A DNA stretch of 64,000 nucleotides, taken from NCBI GenBank assembly GCA_964020975.1, contig OZ026628.1:65642957-65706956 (forward strand), written 5' to 3'. The DNA is from Hermodice carunculata (Eukaryota; Annelida; Polychaeta; Eunicida; Amphinomidae). Position 1 is the first letter of the stretch; each line of letters begins with the position of its first letter. The translations under genes and the position numbers were made by a program. The notes beneath the pieces were generated by a model that was given only the letters and a program-made list of their open reading frames with translations, made no database searches and had not been told where the DNA came from. This document shows positions 1-12,384 of the stretch, in pieces.

Positions 1-208
1 CTTTAATAACAAAAATGACGTGGGAATGAAAACCAAAGCAACACCAGCTGTCATAGGGGCACTATGACTACTAAACAAGGTACAGGATATATGGACCAAC
101 CACATCCAAGGAAACCTAAATGTTCATGAAGTCTAGCGGATCGATCTGCTTGGCACAGCACACATAATACGAGTCTTATCCACAAGCTGAAAGTTACAAA
201 CATCGTTC

Positions 209-287
209 ATGATGATGATGATGACGACGACGACGACGATGATGACGACGACGACGATGATGATGATTATTATTATTATTATTATTG

Positions 288-369
<82 letters not shown>

Positions 370-370
370 C
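209..370. repeat. (GAT/GAC)n then (ATT)n microsatellite
   Basis: A run of GAT and GAC triplets passes into an almost pure ATT run and is followed by a C9 tract. It creates long meaningless open frames (poly-Asn, poly-Leu) on both strands. Confidence 0.97.
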
Positions 371-1177
371 TGTTAACCCCCCCCCCCGTAAACATGAAAT
401 ACGCAGATACAAAAGGTTATCAAAGAGACAGAACACAGACACCAACACCAACACAAACAAAACGAAAAAACGTACACAGTATCACGATCACAAACGAGGA
501 GAGAGAAACACCACAGGTTTCAGCTTGTAAACTACACCCCATATACAAAGTAGCACTTAGATCACAGATTATCAAAGAGATTCTCGTGTAAATACGACTT
601 AAGTGAAGAAGTATTTAAGATAAAAAATCAAGCTTAAAGGCCCTGTATGACAGCAGTACCAGGTTGTGGCCACACGATCTTTGTTTTTGTAAAGTTCAGA
701 TGAACAAGCAAATACCACAAGGAATCAATCAACTCCACATCAGCATTGCCATACTGATGTTGTGGCCGATCCCGTGCATATGCTTAATATTATCCAATAT
801 GAAAGGTGTATGCAAGGCCGCAAACAATGAAAAATGGTGGAACCTTTATCTTAAACTGAGCATCTGTTTTATTATTATATTTTGGAATGAGTCTAAATGT
901 TCAGCTCATCTGTCAAGACATACCTGCTGAGTTAAGATTGCAAGTTACCGTCTTGATACATTTATCCTACTATTTGTAAGTACAACAAACTTCATTAAAT
1001 AATATATACCTTGAATATACTTGTTAGATTCGATCTGGACAATAACAAGTTTTAGAATATCTGACCTAAATTTGGTATCAAGTTACTCGGAATATTGTAT
1101 TCTGCTCTGCCGTTTCCTTCTTTTCTTACAACTTGGGCGATTTACGTGCATTGGCATCAACAATAAGTTAATCATAA
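371..1177. other. No recognised gene or repeat
   Basis: AT-rich single-copy-looking sequence. Open frames are short (under 90 codons) and resemble nothing I know. Confidence 0.5.
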
Positions 1178-1246
1178 TGTGAAAAAACAAACAAACAAAC
1201 AAACAAAAACCAAAAAAACCAAAAAAAAAAAAAAAAAAAAAAAAAA
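1178..1246. repeat. A-rich tract (AAAC)n and poly-A
   Basis: AAAC units pass into about 24 consecutive A. It may be an internal simple repeat or an old retroelement tail; no LINE or SINE body is visible beside it. Confidence 0.85.
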
Positions 1247-1491
1247 TCTCAACTTTCTCAACTTTAAAATGTACACACTGCTGTTTTGTTTAAGAAGTTC
1301 GAAAATCATGAAATTTCAAGGTTTGGTCTTATATGTAGCAGGGTTATTCGTGTTTAGAGATAAATATTGCTTTGTTCTTCTCCTTCCTATAATTTTGCTC
1401 ACTGGAATTTCAACTATACACAATCCAGGACGAGCACATCTTTTCAAGTACATCTTAGACATTTGTCATACAATACACACGCCAATTAGTC

Positions 1492-1566
<75 letters not shown>

Positions 1567-1645
1567 GTAATAACAATAACAATAATAACAACAACTACTA
1601 CTACTACTAATCATCATCATCTTCATCATCATCATCATCATCATC

Positions 1646-1683
<38 letters not shown>

Positions 1684-1703
1684 CATTATTATTGTTGTTG
1701 TTA
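1492..1703. repeat. (AAT)n, (ATC)n, (ATT)n compound microsatellite
   Basis: AAT triplets change to ACT/ATC and then ATT triplets. The end at about 1,703 abuts the start of Rep-A copy 1, the same arrangement as in the other near-complete Rep-A copies. Confidence 0.97.
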
Positions 1704-1709
1704 TAGTAA

Positions 1710-3110
1710 CGCGAGGCTCATGATGATCCTGTGCTCTGCTGACTGCAATTTGTTTAAGTAGCTGCTCGCCTGTCTGTTTCATACGAGTAAATTCACTTCA
1801 TGCAGTATGAGCATTTGATCTAGTAGTAATCAGCAATATAAATTAACAGTGTAGACAAGAGTAGTTGGCTTTATTCAGGAAAGAAAAGGGGGAAAAAAAC
1901 CATATGCACATTATTGTCACCAACATTCATTATCCAAAGCCAAATTATAATGTCGTGAAATTGTAAGGGATTCTACTCAGCCTTTCTAGAGAAGAAGTCA
2001 AAAATAACCTTACCACACAGGACTTCAAAAAAAAAAAAGGGGAAGAAAAAAAAAAAACCTAGACAGAATTGCAGCGCCTCCTGGAAGCCCAAAAGGGACC
2101 AATTTAACCCATGAGACCCTATATGCAATACCATATCAACTGAGCAAGTAGATCTTTGGGTGATGACTTTTTTTTTTCAAAAATCAATCAAGCAAAAGGA
2201 CTTTGTGAACAGTCGGTACTTACCCACAGTTGCAGAGTTTTATTAAACTATGTTTTCAAAAGATCAAGTAAAAAATTATTAGTTTTTTTTTTTTTTTTAA
2301 TGCATCATCTTTGCAAACTTAGTAGAGATCCACTTGGGGAACATTCATGTGCAATATCAAAACATTCCCAGCACCGTTTTTTGAGAAGAAGTCGAAAATG
2401 CACCCACAATTATCGAGCCGCAGGTTGGGTGATCACCTGCTCAAAATGACCATAGTGTCCTTAGCAAGAGGCTTTGGCAACGTTAAACGACATTCAGGAC
2501 ACGACCACCAAAAAGCAAAATTACCCTTCAAACGACCATCCGTTTGACGCCCCCCTCCCGGCCCTAACCAAAAAGGCGGAAGTTCTAATCGACCACAGCC
2601 AAGATTAACTTGAGCCGGGGAAACAGCATAGCTCCATATAGCCACGGTTGTGCGGTGATCGTTATATGATATTTCTCTAGGTTCCAGGTGTCCATTCTCC
2701 GAGTTATCGAGGAAAACTGTTGTTAAAGATATGTTTGAACCATGACTTACAATCTTAACTTTAATGTCCCTAATAGGTTGTGTTATGCACGGTGAGCGCC
2801 ATTTTAATCATGACGTTGTGTTTGGATTTCACAATGAATCATGGTCAGGAGTTTTCAGCACTATTTGTAGCATGCATGGAAGAAGATGAACGTAGTCGGC
2901 TGAACATAATCAAATATCCCAATTTTGCACGCGAACGTATTCGATCTCAAAATGCTTTGTTCGTGGTCTTACGCTGTGTTGTCCACTGGCAGTACACTTA
3001 TTTTCAAGAGTATTAATTTTCACTATTTTTGCATTTTGGCCCTTCTACTGAAAAATTAAATTCTTTGTTTCATTCATTTTCCTATCAGTACCATGTAGAA
3101 AACCTTTTCC
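1710..3110 (+). repeat. Rep-A dispersed repeat, copy 1 (about 1.4 kb)
   Basis: Long co-linear similarity to 12,385-13,830, to 13,970-14,340 and, in reverse, to 44,985-45,908. Shared landmarks in order are TGACTG near the microsatellite, ATTCATTxTC with AAATTATA, a 'gcagcgcc' block, AAGATTAACTTG followed by CGGGGAAAC (about 2,602-2,625), and a final block around 2,860-3,000 (GATGAA, ACATAATCA). The frame at 2,780-3,016 lies in this final block and is not conserved as an open frame in copy 2, so I do not call it a gene. The left end abuts an ATT microsatellite. It is a non-coding or heavily decayed mobile repeat of unknown class. Confidence 0.75.
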
Positions 3111-3114
3111 CCTC

Positions 3115-3322
3115 TAATCTTAATTTCAGGGTGAAAAAAATCTGAAAACGATGAAAGAAAAATGAAGATGGTGATCATAATAAAATTTATAATTTACAAT
3201 TGTAAATACATTTCATAAAATATGCTAACTAACACAACACAAAATGACAGCAACACTAGCCGCAGGCATCACGTGTTGGCGCTCATACATTATTCAAACG
3301 AAATACTGAACGTGAAGCAGAA

Positions 3323-3335
<13 letters not shown>
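3115..3335 (-). repeat. Rep-B dispersed repeat, partial copy 3
   Basis: Read on the minus strand it matches two separated parts of the Rep-B copy at 9.6-11.8 kb: about 9,715-9,795 (CACGTGATGCC, GGCTAGTGTTGCTGT) and about 10,530-10,650 (AGCATATTTTATGAAA, GATTATGATCACCAT). The intervening 0.7 kb of copy 1 is absent here. The adjoining (GA)n equals the (CT)n at the start of copy 1. Confidence 0.75.
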
Positions 3336-3390
<55 letters not shown>

Positions 3391-3407
3391 AAGAAAGAGA
3401 GAGAGAT
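3326..3407. repeat. (GA)n microsatellite
   Basis: About 80 bases of GA with AAAG interruptions at the right end. It lies at the outer edge of Rep-B copy 3. Confidence 0.97.
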
Positions 3408-3409
3408 AG

Positions 3410-5099
3410 AGCGACAGACAGAACGAGAAATAATAAATTACCTATAAATTAATTGATTTTGGATTTAATGATTTTGACGTAACGGTCCCATGTAAGCCAA
3501 TTAAGCCTCATACATTAAAGATTTGCTACTGATTCTGTCAGCATATGTTTGTATACTCGGTTTCAAAATTCGTGTTCCTTATTAAGCCTTTTACAAAATA
3601 TGGTCCAAAAGCGTTTGTCAAGAGCCACCAAAGCATCAACATGCATGCCCCAACACAAATGCGAAATAAAGGCTAAATCTGAATACATGTGTATTGATAT
3701 TGAATCTTTACATGGCTGGATTGAAATACGGCGTTTTCTTATTGATAACGACAGGGCACATTTGTCGGTAACATTCACGCGTGACCACATGGCATGGCGC
3801 TTTCATAAGAAATAAAAGAGGTATGATAGTGACAAAAATCATTGGAATAAATTGTTCTTGGAGAATATCTTTTCTTCGTGTATCGGGAAAGTTTTTGACT
3901 AATTCTTGCTTCGTTGTTTCATAAAACAAACTAAGACTTGTATCAGTCAAGGTCCAGTCGTGTGGATTGTAAAACAACTGATGACGAATCCAGCGCCAAC
4001 AGATAAAATACTTTTGTGGTCAGCATGTGATTTAACATTTAACATGTTAGAACTTGTATTATTTTTTATACACCTGTATCAAAGTAACTGGTCACGCCAC
4101 TTCTGCATATCGTTCTATGTATATCAGTGAGAAGTTTGTGGACTTGTCAAACTACCAATGATGCCACACCATCGCGGACATACACTCCAAAGTACACAGA
4201 AGTAATTTTAAAAAAAAAGCCATGATGAGTGTGGACAATCTGCACCAGGTATAAAGCAACCGCCTGGCACAGATGGTAGCTTTTCAATGTCTCAGCCCAC
4301 AAGAGACAGGCATATTCATATTGATGGCGAGAGAGGGTGACACCGGATTTTATCTGGTAAGTTGTAACTTAAACATAATTGTTTCATGGGAAAAAGCTGG
4401 AGGCCGACACTGCATCATTAAGGTCGTCGTGCCTCACTCCACTTCTTTCTAAGTACACAGGTCAGGAACTTGGCGTTTTTGTTGCATATTTGTCTTGTTT
4501 GGTAGCAATGATGATGATGATGATGATGATGATAATAACAATAATTATAATTGATACGCAGCAGTGAAATCCAGGAAAACATTTAGTTATATGACCAGGG
4601 TTCAGTGCGTCATGATGTGGTGTGGTTGTGTATTGCAGATTGTGGTTGTTATAAACATATGTTTATTCTATTCGCCTGTAGAACAAAAATAGGGCAGAAA
4701 CTGGAATTTTGTGTTTATGCATTGTAATTTAAAGTTTGAATTCGTGATTAGATATAGATTAAGCCATTAAGTCTTGCCTTTTTGTAATAAGATGCACATG
4801 TTCACCAACACGTCTATACTGATTGCAAACAATGCGTTTCTAGGCATTACACATTCTGGGGAAGTCTTTACTAGATTTGCGGGTAAAGAAAAAAGATGGA
4901 AGAAAGAAGAGAAAAGTAAGAATGAGTAAATCGTTACATTGATAGTTGTCTTATCTGAGCCTTTTACTGTAAATAACTTTGCTCTGATCGTTTGGTTGAA
5001 ACCTAAAAATATGAGCTATGCTTTTTGAACTATTTAAAAAAAAAAAAAAAAAAAACTTCGTTGGTTAAATTGTGCTGTAGACCGATCATATGTATAGTG
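3410..5099. other. No recognised gene; short (ATG)n at 4,507-4,535
   Basis: AT-rich. Small frames overlap on both strands at 3,549-3,977 but resemble no family I know. It contains a short ATG repeat (about 4,507-4,535) and a poly-A run (about 5,036-5,055). Confidence 0.5.
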
Positions 5100-5535
5100 G
5101 GTAGAGCATGTTTCATGTTCCACATTCATAAGTATCACAAAAGTGAAGTAGGTCTACTATATTCTTTTGCTACCAACAAAGCTGACTTAAAAAATAGTAG
5201 AATCAAAAACTTCAAGCCAACTTTGTCTCTTTGGCGCAATTGATAAATTGGGGGTTTGAAGTGGCGACGCCAATATTATTTGGAAAAAAAGGAGAGTCAG
5301 TATAGTATGCTAATGAAGATTATTTCAAAGGTTGAGATGAGTGGTATAAACCACCATTTTAAGGGTGACTGCCTGATTAAAGTTAGACGTGATATGTATT
5401 TTTTCATATTGGTTGTGGAAGATGAATGTCACTGTTTTGGTGATTTTTGAATCTATGCCTATGGCTGTCATTAACTCTGCTCTCCTTGTTGAACTGCAAT
5501 TTAACAATATGTGATATGTTTTTTGAACCAATTTT
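5100..5535 (+). repeat. Rep-C dispersed repeat, copy 1
   Basis: Co-linear with 24,240-24,655. Shared landmarks are TTCTTTTGCT, GCTGACT, TTCAAAGGTTGAGA, GGGTGACTGCCTG, GGCTGTCATT/GCTGTCATT and a terminal ATGTTTTTTGAACCAA. No open frame is kept in both copies. Confidence 0.65.
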
Positions 5536-5845
5536 CCAACCGACGATCAAGGTCTCTCTTGTGCGTGAAGGGTCAACTAGCACAATTTTCAATCGAACCT
5601 TATCCAGTTTGCTTTAGCTGCTAGTGAACCAGGCATGTAAACAATGCTGACCTATACTGCATATCCCCAGCATGTTTCGGCAGGTTTAGAGAGGTTTCTG
5701 CGCAAACATGTAAAGAATATGAACTGTCGCATATTCTTTGGCATTAAAAGGATCCGTATTTGGAGATACGGTTATACTTAGATACAATACAAAATGATTT
5801 GGGCCAGTGATATGGAATCACTATAATATGCGTGAGAGTGCTTTA

Positions 5846-5847
<2 letters not shown>

Positions 5848-5920
<73 letters not shown>
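5848..5920. repeat. (TA)n microsatellite
   Basis: About 70 bases of alternating TA with one interruption. Confidence 0.97.
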
Positions 5921-5922
<2 letters not shown>

Positions 5923-6825
5923 GCTACAAATGGACATATATATGTGCCAAGCGCAGATGGAAAACCGCGTAAAAATTCGTTTGCCATTACTGGAGCCAAA
6001 GACTGGAACGAATCATATTTCATTTTAAAGATTGCACTGTATTGACTGCTTTTAAACATACCTACTAAGAGTGCTATTGGTGGACCTTATAGACAGACTA
6101 TCCGGAAAGTACAGCATTGCTGAACTCATGTTAAACAATTGTAGTGTGTTGCCTTTCAATGTATTTCATATATAATTATTCATTACTAATTCATATGCTT
6201 ATGAAAAGAGGGCCGTCAAGGAGATGAGCATAATTCTCATGAAGCAATACACCGACAGAAAGCACGACCAAATGTCCCTGAAAGGATGCACGTGGTATGT
6301 GCATTGAAAAAGCTATTTAATCTCATTTTGGGCTGACAAACATACGATTTCATTTCAACCCAGGATGGCGTTCACATAATACGAGGAGAAACCACCAAAT
6401 AGTTTTGCTTGGAATGTGTCAAAGTGAAAGTTCTGGGGATATTTGTGAGAGCGATGTCAGCTGGTTTGGACTCGAGCTTCATTTTTGGTGTTTACCATAA
6501 TACAATGGATGGAGGTGCGCGCATGTAGTGGCCCGCGGTCTGCTTCAACCGTCTGTGTAGATGCCATACCAATGGTCTACTACAAAACTTACACTTGGAG
6601 TTTGTTATAAGTAAAGGTTGACGCGATTTCCTTTCTTTGATCACTATAGCCTGCTCACTAGCCTCTGCTTTAGTCCAGAAAGAGTAGCGCCATCTAAAAC
6701 TGGATCCTGAACAACATTATAAACAAAGATTAAACTCCTCAATGTTTATGGCGAGATGAGTGCACAGTGTAAACATAACAGCATTTGGACTTTGAACATA
6801 TAGTTTGTTGGGTCTCGAGAACGTT
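5921..6825. other. No recognised feature
   Basis: Mixed-composition sequence between a (TA)n tract and the 3' end of LINE-C. I see no gene or repeat that I can support. Confidence 0.5.
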
Positions 6826-8240
6826 AACACATATGATGACTTTATTGACACGAATCGATATACATTACACGATATAGCCGAAACACATACAAACACAAAA
6901 CTAGCATATCAACAATATCTACAGGAAAAAATGGAAGAAATAGATTAATATTAAATACTAAAAAAAGATTATAAAAAAAACAGAATAAAAAAGTACACAG
7001 GCAGATAATTATAGGCAACATGAATATTTACACAATAAAGGTGCACCCAGTGATCACAGCTGATGTATAGGATTGGCACGTTATTCATGTTGACACCAAA
7101 CCTCTTTGTTGACATGCACAACCTAATTAGAAGCCGAGATGTTTTTTTCTGGTGTCAAAAATAATGTTAATAAACCTCAGTATTGGCTGGCCGGCCGCAG
7201 GGCTGTTGCCCATTTTCATTATATATAGGAACTTGTCATATTCGTTTAGGGCCACAAAGTTTGCATCTAAGCCTGTCAAATCAAAATACACATTGCTTCT
7301 ATCATTTTGGTATTTACTACAACCGATTACCACACGGTACTCATCTCAAACTGCTCCATTGTCGCATAAAACACATTTTCTCATTTCAATGGGTGTTTTT
7401 GGATTGGTGTACCGGCCGGTTTCAATAGCCAAAGCATGTGCGCTTATTGTTAATTTACTCCGGTTTTGCCTAAGTTTAAGGGGCCGATTGTTTCGTTAGT
7501 ATGATTCAATATCAAATTTATCTTTAAATTTACAATTTGAGCGAAGCTTATGAGAGTCTTCTCTTCCTGCCTTGATATCTTTGCTACCACTGGGCCCCGT
7601 ACACATTCTGCATGTGACTTTAAAGTTTCGATAACATAGCGTGTGCATTAACTCCTCCTAAGTTGTTCCAAGTTTCCTGCATACCAGCAAGATGCGAAAT
7701 TTTATAAATAGACTCGATCCAACAATCTCTACACTTATAGAATCGGTCATAGTTCTCCAATGAACATTTAAAGACCAGTGAGTTTTGATTGTAATTTTGA
7801 AGATGGATCCAATATTTTACGGCCTTACAGGCTATTTCGATCATTATTGGGTAGCTTCCCAGTTCAGCGATCACCGCTGCATTAGTAGCTTTTCGCTGTA
7901 CACCAAGAATGTTTTTACAAAATTATACGTGTATACTTACCACAGTTGTTTTATTACATAGTGCCATCAAATTGTTTTCATTCAATCCTTTCAATAGGGT
8001 GGGACCCCAAACTTCACTGCTGTAGGATAATATTGGCTTAGTAAGAGACCCAAAGAGTTTTAAAGATAGCTTAACATTGTTTTCAACCGGGAACTGAAGA
8101 ATCTTAAATAAGGCCTTATTGGCTCGGTCTTTAAGTTTGTTAATTGCCAGGGTGAATGTACCAGAAGCACATGTCATGGGCTTGTCGGAGTCCAAGTAGC
8201 CAGTGAGTTATATTTGTGTGCACATTTTCCCAATACTTTG
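6826..8240 (-). mobile_element. LINE-C: 3' part of a non-LTR retrotransposon
   Basis: Minus-strand frames give the C-terminal part of a LINE reverse-transcriptase protein, in order: the thumb/connection segment at 7,923-8,195 (VKLSLKLFGSLTKPIL, then SYSSEVWGP); FCKNILGVQRKATNAA and AELGSYPI with KYWIHLQ at 7,620-7,900; and a terminal region at 7,127-7,500 with a Cys pair (KCVLCDNG) before a GCSKYQNDR block. This order fits LINEs of the CR1/L2/Jockey group. Stops and frame changes show it is dead. The catalytic palm and the endonuclease are missing, so it is 5' truncated as usual for LINEs. The 3' untranslated part runs to about 6,826 and ends with AATAAAG followed by a short CATCATATG tail on the minus strand. 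Confidence 0.8.
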
Positions 8241-9305
8241 TAATGAGGTATACAAGTCTCGTTATTACATGGTGTAAATTGCAAGAGAAGTAAATTTATG
8301 CTATGTAATTTTCCATTATGTTCAAAATGTGTCAAAGAATATCTGTATAAAACAGGTCAACCTAGAAAGCAGTCAGTTAGTTAAGATAGTCCTATAATGC
8401 ATTACGCTCAAATGTCAATCTTATTAATTGTATGGAAAATTGTTTGCAATTAAAAGTAATTTTTGGTTATTTTCTTTTTTTACTTTGTATCAGCCATCAA
8501 ATTGATCAATCCTCAATCTACACGCACCTCAGCTTCCGACTAAAGGGCCTTTATTCACAGAACAATCTGCAATAACCCATCGTTATCAAATATGTCGCAA
8601 GAGAAACATTCCCACAGAGAATGTATGAATGAAACTACACACCCTAACTGTGCAATGCAATAAAGTAAATTTCATCAACAACCAGTCTGTCCAATGCTGT
8701 GCGTCAAGAACCACTTCAAGGCTTAAAGATAGTAGCGTATCTGCAGTTGTCGCCGACTATCGGCTGGGATGCTGCAGCATACCTAGCCTTCAGTTTCGCA
8801 GTGATAATTCCAATTTAAAACTTTTAATATGGCTACGTTACGTAACATTTGAGTCAATTTTGTGACCTTGAAAACTGCTATATTTATGTGCAGTTGCAGT
8901 TAATTTGAATAAAAAATTGTTCCAGTAGAAAATACAGCAGAAACGAATCTTTGCTGGATAATGTTGACTCCGGGCTTTCACTCGGACTTGAGGGGGATTC
9001 AAATTGACCACAGGTTGATTTCAACTTCTGAAATTGGGTATGCATGAGCCAGTTATCTCAAGTATACAATTACCCTCACAGGGGTAACTGGACTAGCATT
9101 GTGCAGATAAACACTGGCTTTCATTGGGTATTCCTTCGCACAATTATCATTTCAAGACGATTGATGAACAACCCCAAACAGGACATCTGGTCCTTCCCCT
9201 CATAATTAGGTAGGAAGGTATGCGCCAACAGCTGTGCCACTAAGAGCGATTAATATAGCCTTAGCCTGATTTGCAATCCATGTTAAAAATCAAATGGGTC
9301 TTCAC
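8241..9305. other. No recognised feature
   Basis: AT-rich sequence with only short, unconvincing frames. Confidence 0.5.
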
Positions 9306-9419
<114 letters not shown>

Positions 9420-9971
9420 TGAAATATGTTAACTCCATATACTTTTGATAAGCAGATTAAGAGTCTTTTTTTTCTTTGTGAAGATTCGAACAAGAAATAT
9501 GTTATACAAATATTCATATACTCATATGAAAGAACAAAAGATCAAAACGTCAGGTATTTTGGTGTATTATTGTTAAGCACTGTTAAGCAGTTCCTATTTA
9601 AGTTTTATTTTTGTTTGCATTATTTCTAGTTGTTTGTCAGTGTTGCGGTTGTGCTTTCTCTCTCTCTCTCTATATATATATATTTTTTCTCTTTCTCTAT
9701 CTCTCTCTCTCTCTTCTGCTTTACGTTCAGTGTTTTGTTTGAATAATGTATGAGCGCCACCACGTGATGCCAGTGGCTAGTGTTGCTGTGTGTGGCGGAG
9801 ATTAAATATGTTTTGTTGTTGTTTCTTTATTTTGTAGTAGATCAGTTTTTTATGTAGATTGCCTGTACTGAAGTTGCTGTAATTGTCGTCACTTAAAATA
9901 ATAAATTGCCACAAGGAACCCATTTTCATTATATGCATGCAAGCTATTGGTAGTTCATGGTTAATTTAAGG

Positions 9972-10352
9972 CAAACATTGTTTTAGCTCTGGTCATGTGA
10001 CTTGCTAATTGTTTTCACTGTTTTCATTTTTTCCCCGCTTTTATCAAATTGCAGGTTTGTAGTGTTAAGATTGGAGTCTTGTTTTTTTCCCGCTTCATGC
10101 TTACTTTTTGAGATTTTCTGGTTTATGGAAGGTCATCATTGTTTTGAGTCTGATCATGTGACTTCCTAATTTTAACCGTAGGAGTTTGTCTTTTCTGCAC
10201 TTTGATAAATTTTCTTGACAGGCGAAAACGACTTTTTTTCTTTCTTTGTCCATTGTTCAATGATAATTATTGTCCTTGTTTGTATCTTTTCACCACTTTT
10301 TAATAGCAGGCTTATAAGTGTTATGATTGGAGTCTCGTGTTTTCCCTGTATC
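9972..10352 (+). repeat. Imperfect tandem duplication inside Rep-B copy 1
   Basis: Two units share in order CATTGTTTT, a TCATGTGACTT word, TAATAGCAGG/AAATTGCAGG, GTGTTA(A/T)GATTGGAGTCT and a C/T-rich block. Unit 1 is about 9,972-10,100 and unit 2 about 10,137-10,352. Confidence 0.65.
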
Positions 10353-10814
10353 CTGTTCAATGTTTTAGCCAAATGGAAAGACCAAATGTATGTTATTTGG
10401 CACAGCTCATATTTTGAAGGCACCCGATAACCATGTATATACGTGAAATTGAGCATGTATCAAGGTACAAATACACAGCCAAATTTATTTTTTTACTGAT
10501 GTTACTAAGTGCTTGCTATGTTTTCTTTTGTGTTGTGTTAGTTTATGTAGCATATTTTATGAAACGTATTTACTGTTGTAAATTATAAATTTGATTATGA
10601 TCACCATGTTCATTTTTTTTCTTTCATCGTTTTGAGATTTTTTTCATCCTGCAGTAGATATGATACGGACATGAAATTGCATTTCAAGTTCATCAGATCA
10701 TGCCCAACAATGTGTTTTCATTACATCAATACCGATCTCTGACACATAGATATAGATAAGGTATTATAGATATGGTCACGTGTCTGGCGTTTTTATGGTC
10801 TCTATCAACAAAAG

Positions 10815-10922
10815 AATAAAAATACAAACAAAACAAAAACAACACAAAACAAAACAAAAAAATAACAAAAAACAACAAAAACAACAACAACAACAACAAC
10901 AACAGCAACAACAACAACAAAG
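10815..10922. repeat. A-rich (CAAAA)n/(AAC)n tract
   Basis: CAAAA units give way to AAC triplets inside Rep-B copy 1. The tract is absent from the matching position of copy 2. Confidence 0.9.
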
Positions 10923-11902
10923 AAGATGGCTAGAAAGGTAAAGGAATATTTTTTACTAATACTTTTAATTTCAAAGAAACAATTTGATTTCAAGGTGTCT
11001 GTGCATGACGCAGTGTATGCAAAATTTACATTTTGTCCAGAAATACAGATCACGTTTACTATATGCACGGTTAACGTGAAGGAAACGTTTAGCCAGTTAG
11101 TCGAATTCTGTAAAAAGCAACATTTTGTCACAGACAGTGTCGATGGCACTTTCATGAAAAATAATGGTTACAGTAGTAGTAAGCTTGGGTCGATTGAAAT
11201 GGCTTCGGAAACGCATTTTCTTGGCGTGGTGGTGAAGAATTTGAATAGTTCGGGCGTTCTTGTGAAACAAAATAAAAGTGGAATAGAATAAAGAAGATAA
11301 GTATGAAAGGAGACCTAATTGGGTCGATGATATAGCAACGCATATTGAATCGACCGGAAAGACAACGTTCTCGTACTTGTATGATGAGAATGCGATTAAG
11401 CGTCAAACATGTTGAAGCTTGTATAAATGTTTTGGTTACCTCTTTTATGGAGACCAAGCCACTTGGCTTTATCATCGTTATATGTGACGCATAATGTATA
11501 AGTTATGACGTTAAATGATCTTTCATTGGTATTTGAAGTCAATGCATTAAAACAACCTTTGGCACTGGAACGTTAACAAAAGTACAATACCTTCGCGCAG
11601 AAATATGCTCAAGCTCGCATCGCCATGACAAAGAAATATGCTTGGGCTCGCAATGCATAAAAACAATGATAATTGACGTGCTAGTTGTTTATGATCAGCT
11701 TTTACTTTGAAGCATCTGTCACTTGAGGATAGCAACTATCCTATATCTCAGCCGCCTTCTGTAGGCTAGCATATTATCAATATTGAAGAAAAGAAAGTTG
11801 ACTACATAAACGATACTGGATCGTCAAATGATTTTTAACTTTTAATTTTAATTGTAAAATTTTGCATTTTGATGCACCAGCATTACTTTAAATATGACTC
11901 TC

Positions 11903-12099
<197 letters not shown>

Positions 12100-12384
12100 G
12101 GATCAGATTCACTTGTTTCAACGCGGAGGCCAGTGATCAAGATGCCATTGAAAATATAAACTAATAATGTATACATCTCCTGGCAATGTAATACTTTTCA
12201 GAAGCTCAAAGAAATATTTTTATAACTTTGTTTTATTTCTCAACGTACAGCTACAGCTTTATCGCTCAGACCTTCCGCAAACATGTTTGATGCTAATTTC
12301 GACATTCTCTTGGGCATTTTCCGCTTTGCTTTTGGTATGCATTACACACGAGAATTAGTGTAATAATGATAGTAACAATAGGAC

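Larger units (their letters stand above)
9640..11840 (+). repeat. Rep-B dispersed repeat, longest copy
   Basis: It starts with a (CT)n block and continues for about 2.2 kb. Positions 10,560-11,800 align over most of their length with the minus strand of 28,070-26,850; shared landmarks are GATCATGCC, ATCTCTGACAC, AGATAAGGTA, AACGTGAAGGAAA, GAATTCTG, AAGCCACTTGGCT and TATCTCAGCCGCC. The frame at 10,926-11,291 (121 codons) lies inside the repeat. Its counterpart in copy 2 shares NVKE, VEFCK and NGTFM/DGTFM-like words, so it may be an old coding remnant, but I recognise no family. An A/AAC-rich block (10,815-10,922) and an internal duplication (9,972-10,352) are extra to this copy. Confidence 0.75.

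Noticed and set aside
2780-3016. 78-codon frame with protein-like composition
   Set aside because: It lies inside Rep-A, and the matching region of copy 2 (about 13,490-13,740) is not open.
7152-7499. 115-codon plus frame
   Set aside because: It is antisense to the LINE-C protein remnant.
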